A stretch of 64,000 bases of DNA from Setaria digitata. Lineage: Eukaryota; Nematoda; Chromadorea; Rhabditida; Setariidae. This document shows positions 1 through 12,409 of the stretch, piece by piece (within the stretch, counting starts at the first letter, position 1; each line of letters opens with the position of its first letter). The notes below the pieces were generated by a model that had not been told where the DNA came from, made no database searches, and worked only from the letters and a program-made list of their open reading frames with translations. The DNA lies in the NCBI GenBank assembly GCA_003640385.1, contig RCAB01000022.1, positions 124,001-188,000 on the forward strand, written 5' to 3'. The translations under genes were made by a program, and so were the position numbers.

Positions 1-3000
1 TTTTTAAGGAGCTTTGGCTGCAGATTTTTGGGACTTGAAATTTCCAACAGCTGGTAGACTTTTTGCCCAATTTTTACTCCTAGATATATCGAGTTAATTG
101 AGCTTCCGACTTAACTGAGGTCGTATGAATTACAAATGTGATAGGCCGACCTTATGCCATTAGACTACATTCCTTCCAAACAATGATTCATCCCCAACCT
201 TCGTGCATCACATCGTCATTCTTTTGTGCAAATAGAGGGAAAGAATGCAGATGATGTACAAGGGAAAGCTGAGTATGAAAATCAGACATTCACAGGAAAT
301 GAATAGTAATACAGGTATACAGAAGCTTTAAGGTCTTTTGCCGATACTTAAGCAGTAAACCAAAAAAAAACTCGTCAGCTTTCCCAGGATGTATGCATTT
401 CAAGGAATGCAGCAGACACCTCGATTTATGTCATATACCTTCAAGACTTATACCTTTACATGCAAACATTCATTAGAGCGATAGATCTACAAGGGAACAA
501 TGAACTAGTGAAAAAACGCGAATAGTCATTTCACAGTCTTTTTAAAGCACAGTGATAAAACAGCGTTTTCCACAGAAAGAACAGATTTCCCTAAAATTTC
601 CCAGACATCAATTGGGTAGCTTATTCTTCTCACCAAAGTTTTCCCTTCTGCCGAGAAATTTCTAATAATTTTAACTAATGTACTTCAATGAATTAAGGTC
701 GCATAATGCCTAGTAGCAAGAAATTTAAAGTGCAAAAAAAAAAAGAAAAAAAAAAACTTACTGACTGTCCTGGAAATGTTGCCATCGCTTTCAACATCCA
801 ATCCGTTTAGAATTCTCCCAAAAGCTACTCACGTTTTCTCTCTGTTCTCGACAAATCCAACCTGTTTGGTTTGAATTACAACTGGAATTACGAGGTAATT
901 AAGAAAAGAAAAAGTAGAAATCATACAGACTGTAGCAAACAAATACAAAGTTATTTATTCAGTTCTCTAAAAAATTAAGATTTAAGTGCATACTAAAGTC
1001 CTTAAGACTTTGCTACATAAATTGTCCAACTGCGACAATTTTTTAATTCACGTTCCAAAAATACCAAGTAGAAAACACTAGTTTTTTGAAAAACTATATA
1101 AAGCATGCATTTAATTAGTTTAAATGGAAGAAAACGTTTTAATCAATTAAAGATGATGCACATCTAATGAAACAGTGCATCAGCAAAATAGTCAAAATTC
1201 AAAAACAAGATCTGGATTATCCTAAGCAAAAAGAGTTCATAATGTTCCTCAACTTTCGAACAGGCCAACTTCGAATTATATGCAATGAAACTAATAGATA
1301 AATTAATAAAACTCTGTTAACGTAAAAAAAAAAAGTAAAACAAACAACGCATTAATGAAAAAAAGTCTTGACAGAACCTTATTCAATTCTCTGAAGCTTT
1401 AACAGGAATGAAATTTAATATTTTTTCTGGGCGAGATAACAATGAAATATTTCAGTGGAATAAGTCAAGTGAATTTAATAAAACAAAAAGGAAAAAGATT
1501 AAAAATCAGTAGGAAAATCTAAAAAATATAAAAAATTACTGTAGATACTTCTAATAATTACGTCTCACCTCTTCCCACTGATCTCTACTGCTCTTATTCC
1601 AAATAAAAAATTAGATTATCCATGTTTCTTTTCAATATTAGCCCAACAAATCACTGCAATTACGTGCCGCGCATAACTAGTCTCATTAAAAGTAAAAGAA
1701 TCTAAAGAAGCAAAGAGTCAAAGAAAAAATACTTAAAATTTGTTGAGGGAAAATGCACAATTTAAGAAAAGCACTCAAAATAATCGTTTAAAGGGTTTTG
1801 AACAGGGTGTAGGAGAAGGATGGAAATGAGCAGCAAAAAATAAAAAATGAATGTCAGAAAGATCGTCCTTTGCTAAGTCCTAACTTGAAATGAACTTTTT
1901 GCTGCTCTCTGCAACAAAAAGATGCAATATTTATTTCGAAAAACATTTAATTCAAGCTCTTCCTCGATAATTTCTTCTCCTTTCTTATAAATGAAGAAAA
2001 ATCTCATGATTTTTTTTTCTCCTACCAACTTGGAAAATCTGTTCTCAAAAATATTGTTAATTAATTTTTTCCAAAATCTTTGGCGTAAAAGAAATGTAGA
2101 GGAAAAAAGTAACACAAAATGAAGTTATCTATTCCGAGGAATATTAACTGTATCTTCCTGAATACTTTTGAAATCTCAACTACGACAAGCTTGAATAAAA
2201 GCAAGCGCTTAATTTGTTGATATAAAAGCTACAAGACTGAAGAGACGAAAAGTGAAAAAAGGACCAAGGGTGAATTCCTTGCATCAACTACAACCATCAC
2301 CATCATTCATCTCATCGACCGTGCACACTACCAATAACACAAATTCACAATCTCGCCTTCAATAAAAAAAAAAAAAAAAAAATCATATTTTTACGAATGG
2401 AACGCTTTTACAATAAATGCATTCTTTCGTCCTTCGTACTACCACTCACATTAAGGACGACCATGAATTTAGCCGTAAGTGTAGAAACGAATGCTGGGAT
2501 ATATCTGAAAATATAATATAAACTCTGTCATGAATCGATATTCTTTACCACCAGCGTCAATTATTGTGATTCACTATTCATAACCCTTCTCGCTAGTATC
2601 TTATTAATGAAATCAGAATTATTTTTCGGGACTCCTAAATATTGAAACAGTGTCATTTATTAATTAACCACTGCTACTGGTTCCGAGCTTCACAATCTTT
2701 AGATGATATAAGAGAAGGACGATGAATAATACATGCAAATAAAGAAGACATGAGGAATCGATTTCGCAATAAAATGTAGCTAGCATGCCTCGATTGATTC
2801 TTTTCTTCATCTTGAAATATAACATCATGCATCTCGTGAAACGGTTAAATACGTTTTCAATGTATTGGTTTCATTCAAAGTCGAAGGAAATCAAAAAGTT
2901 AAGCAGTCAAATTTAACCATTTGCAACTCAAATCTCAAGCGATAATGTCATTTTCACTTCCCTTTTATTTCTCTACTCTATTAGCTAAGTGAACAAGTTT

Positions 3001-4017
3001 CTATACAATCAGTGCAGTATGATGATTTCATTTCATTTATGAAATCATTTATGACACGAAGCTTCACCCTAGGAGGAATTTTTAAGAGGCATGCAAAGAG
3101 ATTCCAATGTTTCATGTATCTTTTTCATATATCTAGCACCAGAAACCTCATTAAAAATGTTTCGCTTTTAACCAGTTAATGTAACGGTAAGAGTCATACA
3201 TTAACATAATTAGTTCCGCTTCTTATGTAATTTATGCACATATTGTTATTCACAATTAGGTCGAGAAGACCAAAAAAAAAGATCCGTCGCAACAGTCATT
3301 ATTCTCATCGAATGAAATATCCCCACTCCCAACTTTCGACAAATGCGTTTTTTCCACTTTCAGTTTATATTAAAATCTTCATATAAAAGGATTCAAACAA
3401 ATCATAAAAGTTGTCGTATGAAACATTGCAACACATTTTTCAATGAAATATTAACTCTAATTCTTAAAAATTTGAGGAGTCTCAAACGGCGAATATTCTT
3501 GCTAATTTGTGATATGTGAGAAATAACCGTCACTCCCCAAAAGAGTCCACCCAAGCGCTAAAAAAAAATACGTGAAGGTTCGATACGCAACAAAACGTGA
3601 ACCCGGCATCACTACGTAAACATGTGGAACAAACCAAGAAACTACCGTAACCCGAGGAGAGTTTTAAAAACATTTAATGATTTAACCGCTCAACATACTT
3701 GCAAACTTTACCATACAAATACCACCTCAGATGGACCTGTTCTTTTTGCTTCCGCATTTAGATATTTCTAGCATTGCTCTCAAAATATAAAATAGTTCAC
3801 ATTCTGGTAGAATTTCCCAAGCGTCCTTCATGATATATTTTAAATCATGTTATTACTTAAGTTTTCTATCTTCTAGTTAGTAATAATCTGTTATATATGA
3901 CAAATGCTTTGTGGTTTTCCACAAAACTTTAACTTAATTATTATTTTAAACCCAATTTTTTATTAACATTCGCAAATCACTGTCATTTTAAAGACCTGTT
4001 GAAGTCACACGTGAATA

Positions 4018-4183
4018 TAATGTATGCATGTTATGAAATGGATTCCTATAGTAATTAAATATATAAGAAATTGAAAAAATTATTTGCAGTACTTTTAAGG
4101 TAATGTATGTATGTTATGAAATGGATTCCTATAGTAACTAAATATACAAGAAACTGAAAGAATTATTTGCAGTACTTTTAAAG
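4018..4183. repeat. Diverged tandem duplication, period 83 bp
   Basis: Two adjacent copies (about 4018-4100 and 4101-4183) share long blocks such as ATGTTATGAAATGGATTCCT and ATTATTTGCAGTACTTTTAA. They differ by a handful of transitions. There is no coding frame across the unit. Confidence 0.9.
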
Positions 4184-4243
4184 TTAAAGTGGTATAAACA
4201 TTCCTTAACAAAGTTATTCTTTTATTCCCAATATTTTTTTCAT

Positions 4244-4401
4244 TCAGAAGACGAAAAATTCCTGCAAAACCAAAGAGTAACATATAGTTAGGCAATAATT
4301 TTAATTAACAAATTTACACAACTCAGAAGACGAAAAATTCCTGCAAAATCAAAGAGTAACATATAGTTAGGCAATAATTTTAATTAACAAATTTACACAA
4401 C
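4244..4401. repeat. Near-perfect tandem duplication, period 79 bp
   Basis: Copy 1 is about 4244-4322 and copy 2 about 4323-4401. I see one substitution between them (AAACC versus AAATC). The duplication lies about 60 bp after the older 83-bp duplication, so this spot has duplicated twice. Confidence 0.9.
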
Positions 4402-5800
4402 TACCACTGTTCCTTTCTAATAGAATTTGCTATAAATTTCTGTGGAAGGAATAATTACTGCTGAGCCATTGAATGTAAACTAAGAACTGAAGTGTGAATC
4501 GAGCAGAAGTCCATAAAAAAAGAAGTGAAAGATACAGTGGCAGGGAAACAGTAACACCGTGTAACTCTGGATCGTAATCAATGTTTGCATTAAAATAATG
4601 ACCAATAATTCTATCGAAATAATCGCTGGGAATCCATACCAACTGCCTCAACCAACCGATAATTGAATTATTAAGCAAAGTGCACTTCCTAAATATAATT
4701 TTAAAACTCACATGTTTATTGTATGCATACACGCCGAACGAAAGGTGATTTTCAGTGAAATCCAAGCACTACGTTTCATACCGAAAGGAAAACTGCCATT
4801 CCCACTGCCATAATTGAAGTTGTACAAGTGTTAAATATTGAAAAACTTGCTACTTTAAACTCTGCCGCCATTCCTTCAAGAGTAACTAATAGAACCAAGA
4901 AGCCTTTTTCCTGCGATGACTGCAAGGAGGAAATTTGAAATCTTGCAATATGAAATATTGTAAAACTCAATGATCTTTTCAATAGGATTGATGTTAAACA
5001 GAAAAAGATCCTCACTGTGCAAGATGTGACTCCAAACCCAAGACCAAGGATCAATCTGATAACAGTATCGTAAAAGGTACATTTCAATCAGTTTACCAAA
5101 TTTATTAATGCGGCTTTTTAAAAACAACTGTTATTAATTTATGATTAATGGAGGAGGATATGCATATTTTGAAGAACGAATGAAACGAACACGTGGAGAG
5201 AACTTCCCAGGATATCAGTACTCTGTGTTGAGAAGCGGACTGAATCGAACACTTAGACGGAAAGCAGAGTGATTTGAGTGGGATATCTTTTACATGGAAT
5301 TGATCGTACGGAGAAACGACAAGCACCGAAAGGTCAGACTGAATCGAATATAAATCAGAAGAGTTTCATTCATTTAATCAACTTTTAGTTCTTAAGTACT
5401 CAATCCCGATGCCTCGGTTAAGGGAAAGAAAATGCTTACTGAATAGACATCATGATTACGAAATTTAGGAAATAGCATGTATAGGAGGTCCGCAGACAGA
5501 AAAACGTTGGATAAAATTACTGAAAGAGTGGGAAGTTTATTCCATAAGGTTTCACTCTGAGTTGCTAAAATGAAATAATATTAGGGGTAGTTATCAGGAC
5601 TTATCTTCAGATCATTTGTTTCGGGTGGTTTTAATAATTCCTAAAATTTCGAGCGAAGAAATAATAGTTCCTAAAAATATCTCTGCTAAACATTGACTTC
5701 GATGCTTACATTCCATATTAACTTTTTCTTTAAACAAAAATTGAATAGAAAATAGTTGTTGAAGGGGTGTTTCATCGTTCCGATGCAATTTCAACTTAAT

Positions 5801-5811
5801 TTTATATTCAG
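5801..5811 (+). promoter_or_regulatory. Likely trans-splice acceptor of the HACD3 mRNA
   Basis: TTTATATTCAG ends 23 bp before the HACD3 start codon. No upstream coding exon would join it in phase, so it is best read as an outron acceptor for spliced-leader addition, as is common in nematodes. That reading is inference; a cDNA 5' end starting with the leader would settle it. Confidence 0.45.
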
Positions 5812-5834
5812 GTGTATCTTCTGAGTCGATTACG

Positions 5835-8800
5835 ATGGCACGACGTCCATTCGTTTATTGGGCACAAAACGAAACATTACTCTTTCTGACGATTGATTTG
5901 AAAGATTCATCGGTGAGATCATTTCTTCATTGTTTATAACGGTATGATTAGTTAGAAAATATTCATGACTGTATCGTCGTTCAGTCTCTATGTCGGCATA
6001 TTTAGATTTCAGACACTCCTGCTGGTGTTAGAAATATTTTGCTAAGGTATCAGTTTCTGCAATAATTTCAGGATGCCACTTACACTATAGTAGACAATGT
6101 ATTTAAATTTCATGCTACCGGAGTTGGTGCGCATGGTCGATGTGAATATAACTTTGACTTACCCTTATTTGCTGAAGTGGAAATGGAGAAGGTAATTGTT
6201 ACTATAATTTGATGTTCAGTTTGTATTCCACCCCTACTAACATAACTTCTTATTATTTTTTTATTCAAATTTGAAAGGAGCATTAGTATCAGGAGTCTAG
6301 TAGCTTATTTCATCAGCAAACGTAATAGCAATTTTCAGAGTGGCCAAGAAGGTGGAAATAAACTGTTGTATATTTTGAAAAAGAAAAATGCTATGTGGTG
6401 GCCTACTATTCTCAAAGATGGCAGTCGATATTCTTGGCTTCGAGTGCGCAAATTTTAAATTTTTTATGCTTACTCATGCCTCCGAACACAAAAAATATAT
6501 TAAAATGTAAATCCAAGTTGCAATGTTTTTTCCGAGTATAAAATACAAGGTATTTTTCCAGTTTGACTACTTTACTAAGGAATTGTTAGTGATACTTTAA
6601 TGAGGCATCTTTCAAGATCGATTTTGATCGATTCCAAGATCCAGATGGAAGCGAAACAGAGGAAGATTATGAAATGATTAATATGAATTCGGTTTGTTTT
6701 CCTTCTACATTGGGGAATCCATTGAAAAAGGATTCTTCCATAAACTTCCACTAAAACACTCAAATTTTTCCATCAATCGAAAGTGCTTATAGCGTACCCC
6801 GGAAGCGGAAATGGATGCGCTGACACAGCGCATATTGAGGGAATGTCGCAGTAAACCTAAAACAGAGACGGAATTTATCAGTGAAGGTTATTTTACAATA
6901 TCTTTACACACCTCAAAAGATTTGTTTTACGTTTAACAACTAGAAAGGGCCCAACTTTTGTTATTTTATGGTTTTAATTTTTTTTTTGATTTTTTATTGC
7001 AAAAATTTATAAATTTTTTCTTTTAGTAAAACGGTTCGTCGAAAAATGTGATCATCTGCTGACGCAGTACCTTTCTGCATACAATCTATCTCTGTTTATA
7101 CTTCATGCATATTTGCTGTTTAATTTGTTAATCAAATCCTTCTCTGTTGGAAATGGTGAGCTTATTTCGTTCTTGTCTCTCCTAGTCCTATTGTAGGTAG
7201 GTTTTAATAATTAAAGTGTGGAAATGTGAGCTGTTGTGACGTTTCCAAGTAAAAATTTAATTGCCTTAATGATAATTTTTTGTGCTTTGTAGTGGTTTCT
7301 CGTCATCAGTATGTGAAGATAAAGTTATGCATACAAATTTTTTTTCCAGAATACTATGAGTCATTTTGGGAGGATAATATCAGCATTGTGAAAATTGCTA
7401 CTTTTTTACAACTACTCGACGTTGTACATGCACTTGTCGGCTTCACGAAGGGTAGTTGCCAAGTTGGACTTGTCCAGGTTGGAGCTCTTTTATGTTTATA
7501 TTTATTAATTCCTTCCTGATCTAACACCTGAGGTTAATGTAATCAGCTCAGTTGAAATTATTTAATATTTATTCTTAAAGTAAAATTTCGATTTTATTGG
7601 TTGTTAACACATCTTCCTTCGTTATTTGAATGCCTGAGTTTTTGAAATCATAGGTTTGTGGACGTCTAGCAATCATATATCTTATCGATGGGTATCCAGA
7701 TATACAGAATGCTTTGACTACTTTTATTTTAATAATCGCCTATTTTTCGATTGAAATTTTTCGGTTTGTTATTATTTGCCACTTATATTAAAAAAGGACC
7801 ACTCCAGTATCTCTCTTAATAATTAAATGCAAGTGCAGTTACCTTTAGTCGTGTCAAGTAATAGTTTCTTGCTAATTCAGGTAGAAATCTTCTTACATCC
7901 GTGATCTTTTATGTTCTGAGAAGGTAATAATTTATTGCTTAAGTGAGAGAATTTTTCCTTTAGGTATTCATATTATTTGACGAGAAATCTGAAAGTTGAA
8001 ATTGCGTTACTCACGTGGTTACGCTACAATATATGGTTGTTACTTTATCCAGTTGGTTTACTTCTTGAAGGTAATTTTGTATTTTGTTAATTCGTGCAAG
8101 GCAGGGCGTAATAAGCACAACTGAGACTGTCCCATAATTGTCTCGGGACTTTGGATGTAGGAATGCATATGGATAATTACACCTATAAGCTACATTTCCA
8201 TCTAGTACAAATTGTATATTGGATTCAGCGTTGGGTTTTTACCTGTTCACTCACCGTTACCAGTGGAAGAATCCTCGTTAGTTTCTTTTCTCAACTTAGT
8301 TATATGCTTAAATTCAGCGGGTAATCACGATTATGTTGAGGTCAGAAGTAAAAAAATGCAGCTGTATCATTTTAAATATATACGCATTTATCGCATCATC
8401 ATATCTTTCATTTCTTTTTTTTTTTTTTAATAATATAATAGATGTGTGTATACATGTATTTATAAATGATTTTTTTTTTCTTGCTCTATAAATAGTAATA
8501 ATTTTAGTACTCACTACTACTATTTATAATTAAAAGAAAAAAAAATTATCACTTCATTTAATACATACTTACCAGGGGATAAAAAAGTCATCAATAAGTG
8601 TTAACTTTTAACAATCAATTAATTATCACCTGACTGCAGCAAAAAAACAAAGGATTAAAAAATTTCCGTCTCATCATACCAAATATTATTAGTAAGTAGC
8701 ATTCTGATACTATTAGTATGATAATTTTAATAAGAAATTTTCTTTGTTTTTCCTTTTTCGCTTGTTATTAATTGACCCTCAACCAGACGTACCATCGGGA

Positions 8801-9756
8801 ATCAGTCCGATGGTGCAATGTGCGTTCGAAATTTTTGTGCTCAGTGCGTTTGCAATTCGCACTATTTGTCGCAGCTAGCTGCGTTCTTCATCGATCCACG
8901 AGCCAAGTGATCCACGGCTAAGAGTTTAAAAAAATTGCCGAATGTTTTCTCTTTACTTTTAATTGTTTCTGTTTGTGAGTGTTTTTTTTTTTGTTGGCAG
9001 CATATTAGCATAAATGCTTATTAACTCTACTTTAATAAATTTTTTCTTTTTCTTTCTTTATTAAAGCTACCACTTTATCTTCATTGTTAATTTTTTGAAC
9101 TTTATATGTAATATTCTGAAGTCATAACTTGTTGAAGTGTACTTTTTAACATTTATTATGTTAAAAGTAGTTGAAAATAATTTTCAGACCGTCAGTCTTT
9201 GGTCTGTTGTGATTAAAATTTTTAAGGGTCTTGAGTATTGATATTTATTTTTCAGGTATCACTATGTATCGCTGTATTCCCTATTATTATCGAACCGAAA
9301 AATATAGTATGAAACTGCCTAATGCTGCGAATATTGGGTTTAATTTTAGCCTTGCTCTTGGAGTTTTTTTTTTGTTCGTTTTCCCTTTTGGTACGTTTAT
9401 TTATCTTCGGCTTTACTTAATATTTGTCTTTATTTCTTCATACAAATTTTTATTGCTTTGTATCCATGGTTAATTGTACTAAATCTGGTGGAAATTTTTG
9501 TTAGTACTAAAAAATCATATAAACTAAAAACACATTATATGCCTCATGCAAAGTCTAAGTTTATCGGATAAGTAAAATTTTACTTAAATTCATTTCACTG
9601 TCAGCCTGAGGCACTTCACTTTTCCTCGATTACTCTTAGACGAATTTAATTAAATTTCAATAAATTTCATTTTTTACAGTAGCAGTGCATTTATTGCGGC
9701 ATATGTGGTTGCAACGATGCAAGAAATACAAAGGTCTTATTAAAAAAACCTTTTAG
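5835..9756 (+). CDS. HACD3: HACD3-type very-long-chain 3-hydroxyacyl-CoA dehydratase with N-terminal CS domain
   Basis: Membrane enzyme of the ER that removes water from 3-hydroxyacyl-CoA in the fatty-acid elongation cycle. Eleven exons join in phase: 5835-5912, 6072-6191, 6339-6443, 6617-6691, 6793-6886, 7027-7155, 7350-7477, 7654-7763, 7964-8070, 9256-9390, 9680-9756; predicted length 385 aa, close to the vertebrate protein. Residues 1-100 form a p23-like CS domain (RRPFVYWAQNETLLFLTIDL; FHATGVGAHG). An acidic linker follows (FDRFQDPDGSETEEDY), then the multi-pass dehydratase core. In LYPVGLLLE, Tyr308 and Glu315 have the spacing of the catalytic Tyr/Glu pair known in yeast Phs1. The C-terminus is short and basic (KKYKGLIKKTF). 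An alternative 43-bp exon near 7880 would introduce an immediate stop. Intron 9 (8071-9255) carries an inverted rDNA fragment, which does not break the reading frame. Family assignment is firm; splice sites are read by eye. Confidence 0.93.
8214..8343 (-). pseudogene. 28S rRNA 5'-end fragment (relic)
   Basis: Read on the minus strand, 8343 to 8302 gives the conserved start of large-subunit rRNA, including CGTGATTACCCGCTGAATTT and AAGCATAT. The AGAAACTAACGAGGATT and GTAACGGTGAGTGAACAGG blocks follow, ending at GCTGAATCC. Several positions conserved across eukaryotes are changed, mostly G to A or C to T, and similarity stops after about 130 bases. It sits inside HACD3 intron 9, antisense to that gene, so it is a non-functional fragment. 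Confidence 0.88.
8344..8773 (-). other. ITS2-like spacer between the 28S and 5.8S fragments
   Basis: This AT-rich stretch of about 430 bp lies exactly between the 28S 5' end and the 5.8S 3' end. Its position makes it the second internal transcribed spacer of the inserted rDNA piece. I cannot confirm its sequence identity without a comparison to filarial ITS2. Confidence 0.6.
8774..8926 (-). rRNA. 5.8S rRNA copy, full length but probably a pseudogene
   Basis: The minus strand from 8926 to 8774 reads as a complete 5.8S rRNA of about 153 nt. It includes GATCACTTGGCTCGTGGATC, GATGAAGAACGCAGCTAGCT, TTCGAACGCACATTGCACC and a GTCTGGTTGAGGGTC end. It lies within an intron of HACD3 on the opposite strand, without 18S sequence. 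AT-rich sequence after 8927 would correspond to part of ITS1. The 3' hairpin (CCATCGG...CCGATGG) is intact. A few bases differ from what I expect of functional nematode 5.8S, and the flanking 28S is decayed, so function is unlikely. Confidence 0.9.
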
Positions 9757-12409
9757 TGAGGAATATATCTCGATTGGTAAATCTGTCGATATTACTCTTA
9801 CTAGATCATATTTCGTGTGGTGCGACTGCAGGTTATCCGGTAAAGTGTTACATTAGGTTTCTTCGCTGATTTGGGCGGATTTTTTTTTCTTTTTCTATCA
9901 TATACTTAGAACCATATATTTTGATGCGGTTCGCAAGAAAGATTCTTAGTTTTTAATACTCCGAAGTTTCTTCTTATTGCAATAAAATAAAACATAGTAT
10001 GTATCTGATATAAATTTTGATGAAGGTGAATTGTTGTTCACATAAACAGTGTTACATAATCGTTTTCTCAGCGGTTCTTTTAATTTTTCCTATACTTCAT
10101 TCTGTTAGTGGGTACATATCCCATTATGAATATTTCACGGTATTTCTTATAGGTTATCAGATTTGTAAATGGTATCTCTCGCAAGTGAAAACTTTGCTGA
10201 CCTAAAATACGACCAGTGAACAGAGTAAAGGGTTCCTAAATAAAGGAAAAAAAAATTGTTATGTAGAGTATATTAAATGTTTTATAAATTGACAGTATTC
10301 TGATGTTTTATTAGTTGACAGTACAGCTTCACAAAAAGTGTTTATATGAGGTGATATGTAAATCTGATCGTGCATATGAACATTTACTAAAAGGGCACTT
10401 TTCTGATCCGTATAAAAACTGTAAACACACAGGTGGCGGAGTTTATTGTGAAATTCATTTCTAAATAGAATTTACTTCCCTAAGCAAAATTGTTTCATTT
10501 GAAATAAAAATTCCGTAAATATTGCAACATAACTTGTCACAAAAGAAAAATGAAAGGCTGTGAAGCATAACTTGAGGCTGTGGATTTCATTTTTTTTTTT
10601 TTTTTTTGAAGCGGGAGATAAAGTTTGAACATTGAATTAGCGGTATGCATCACAGCAAATTTTTTTTGAGAAGGATTTGAGAGCTTTAACAGGAAGTGTG
10701 TAGTTGTAGGAAACTTTCCCTTTGCCTGCCTTTTTTTTAGATTTAATCTTTCTAAAACTGGTCGAATTGGGGAATTATCGGAATTATTCGCATATGTTTC
10801 TATAATTTTCATATATTTAATTGCTTGGTTTTAATTTTAATTGCTTAAGATTACACTAGTTTTCTTTACAAGAAACATGCAGTTACTAGTTGTGTCGAAC
10901 GTTTCATAATTCATGTTTAATGAATATGATATGCAACTGTTTTACTCTATTTGAAAACAATATAAAAAAAAATAAGATTTGAAGTTGGCAGTAGCAGCTA
11001 ATAATATGAAGTTTCCTAATATAATATTCCGTTGCCGGTATTCTTAACTGCACATTACAATATTATTAAGATTGCTGATAAAGTTTCATGGGCTTATAAC
11101 AGTCTAAGCTAAAGCACGGGGGAACTGGGACCAGACGTTGCTATCTTCGGTTCTGACAGTCACCAAATATTAGATTGCTGTACTAAGTATCGTGGCATTC
11201 ATCATTGCTATTTCATTTTACTACAGACGATAGAACCAAAGAAGTTAAAGGACTAAATTTTGTGTGATTTGATCAAGATGTCCTGTTTCGTACTATTTGT
11301 GAATGGTGATCATCATTTCCACCTGCTACATAAATTATTATTTTAAACAACATTTCTCTTTTGCTCGTTGAAAAGAAGACCCTGTCACTGGCTGTAACAG
11401 CGTAGTTTTTTTTTCTCAAGTTGTTCCTTTGCATGATAAGTTATCTGAACATTTGAAATGAGAGAATTTGGAAGCAATAACGGTAGTGCCAAGTACCGTA
11501 ATACAATTACCCACAATGTTGATTAATGCCATCTGTAGTTTAATTTTTCACTTGGTACGTTAAATTTGTTTGAAAAGGTACATGCACAAAATATAAAATA
11601 CAAAAATCAAAGAGACACGGAGTAAGTGAATCATATTAGATGAGAATAAGAAACGCAACATTGTTAAAAAAAGTATTCTAAATTGGTCGTAATTATAATC
11701 CATTTACACGTGTCGGTGCAGTGATAAATTTCATCAGGTTAACCCTTCTTTAGTGAGTTTATTGAAAGATACTTTGGAGTTAGTAGTTCGAAAATCGAAA
11801 CTGCGCGTTTAACTAAATTATTTTCCTAGGAGTACATTTGCTGTTATACTTTTGAAAATTTAGTCATCTTTTTTTGATCAAAGGATCTTTACATCGTCTA
11901 AAACAATTCAACTCTCAGAAAAAAGTAAAATTTACAAATCAATAAAACAATATCGTAAAATATGTCTTGAAATTTATTCTATAAAAAAAGATATTCAATG
12001 TAAAAGGCACAAAAACATAAACAGAATATATAGTTAAAATTTGTACGACTTTCTATTAAACATCTTTTAAAAAGATGACAATGTATCATTTGTTGAGGAG
12101 CATCTAAAATCAAAAATTGCAATTGTATTGCCTATATGGCGAGCAGTTTGACACTTTGAGACGAAGAGAAAAAGTATTGTTTTGTTAAATTTCTATTTAG
12201 AACAATTCATATTTTCATTATTCTTTCATAAAATGTGGCGAAACAGAATTTCAGGTGTTCAAAATTTATCATAAAATAAATTATTCAGCCAAATTTTACT
12301 TTTTTCAAACCAATCGTGTATTTTCTCCATCGCGTCGAAACAACTAGTGCAAAGATATAAATAGTCATAATTAGATTGTTTGATATTACAGTTAGGCATA
12401 AATCAGCTA
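9757..12409. other. Intergenic stretch downstream of HACD3
   Basis: AATAAAATAAA near 9981 could be the HACD3 polyadenylation signal. A 91-codon minus-strand frame at 10537-10812 has no splice support and runs through a poly-lysine made by a homopolymer, so it is not called as a gene. Nothing else is recognisable. Confidence 0.4.

Larger units (their letters stand above)
1..5811. other. Intergenic stretch without a supportable gene
   Basis: AT-rich DNA with many stops in all frames. A few minus-strand open frames around 4430-5090 contain hydrophobic stretches, but no chain of exons with matching splice phases could be built. A plus-strand ATG at 2397 opens 26 codons that end on a good GTAAGT donor (2475), yet no partner exon was found. 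Two short tandem duplications near 4 kb are listed separately. Confidence 0.4.

Noticed and set aside
2397..2474. ATG with 26 codons ending on a GTAAGT donor, plus strand
   Set aside because: No following exon in matching phase before HACD3, which has its own start and outron acceptor; a chance frame is likely.
4430..5087. Minus-strand open frames with hydrophobic stretches
   Set aside because: Adjacent frames cannot be joined by acceptors and donors in phase, and composition matches random AT-rich DNA.
10537..10812. 91-codon minus-strand frame
   Set aside because: Contains a poly-Lys run made by a homopolymer and shows no splice context or recognisable domain.
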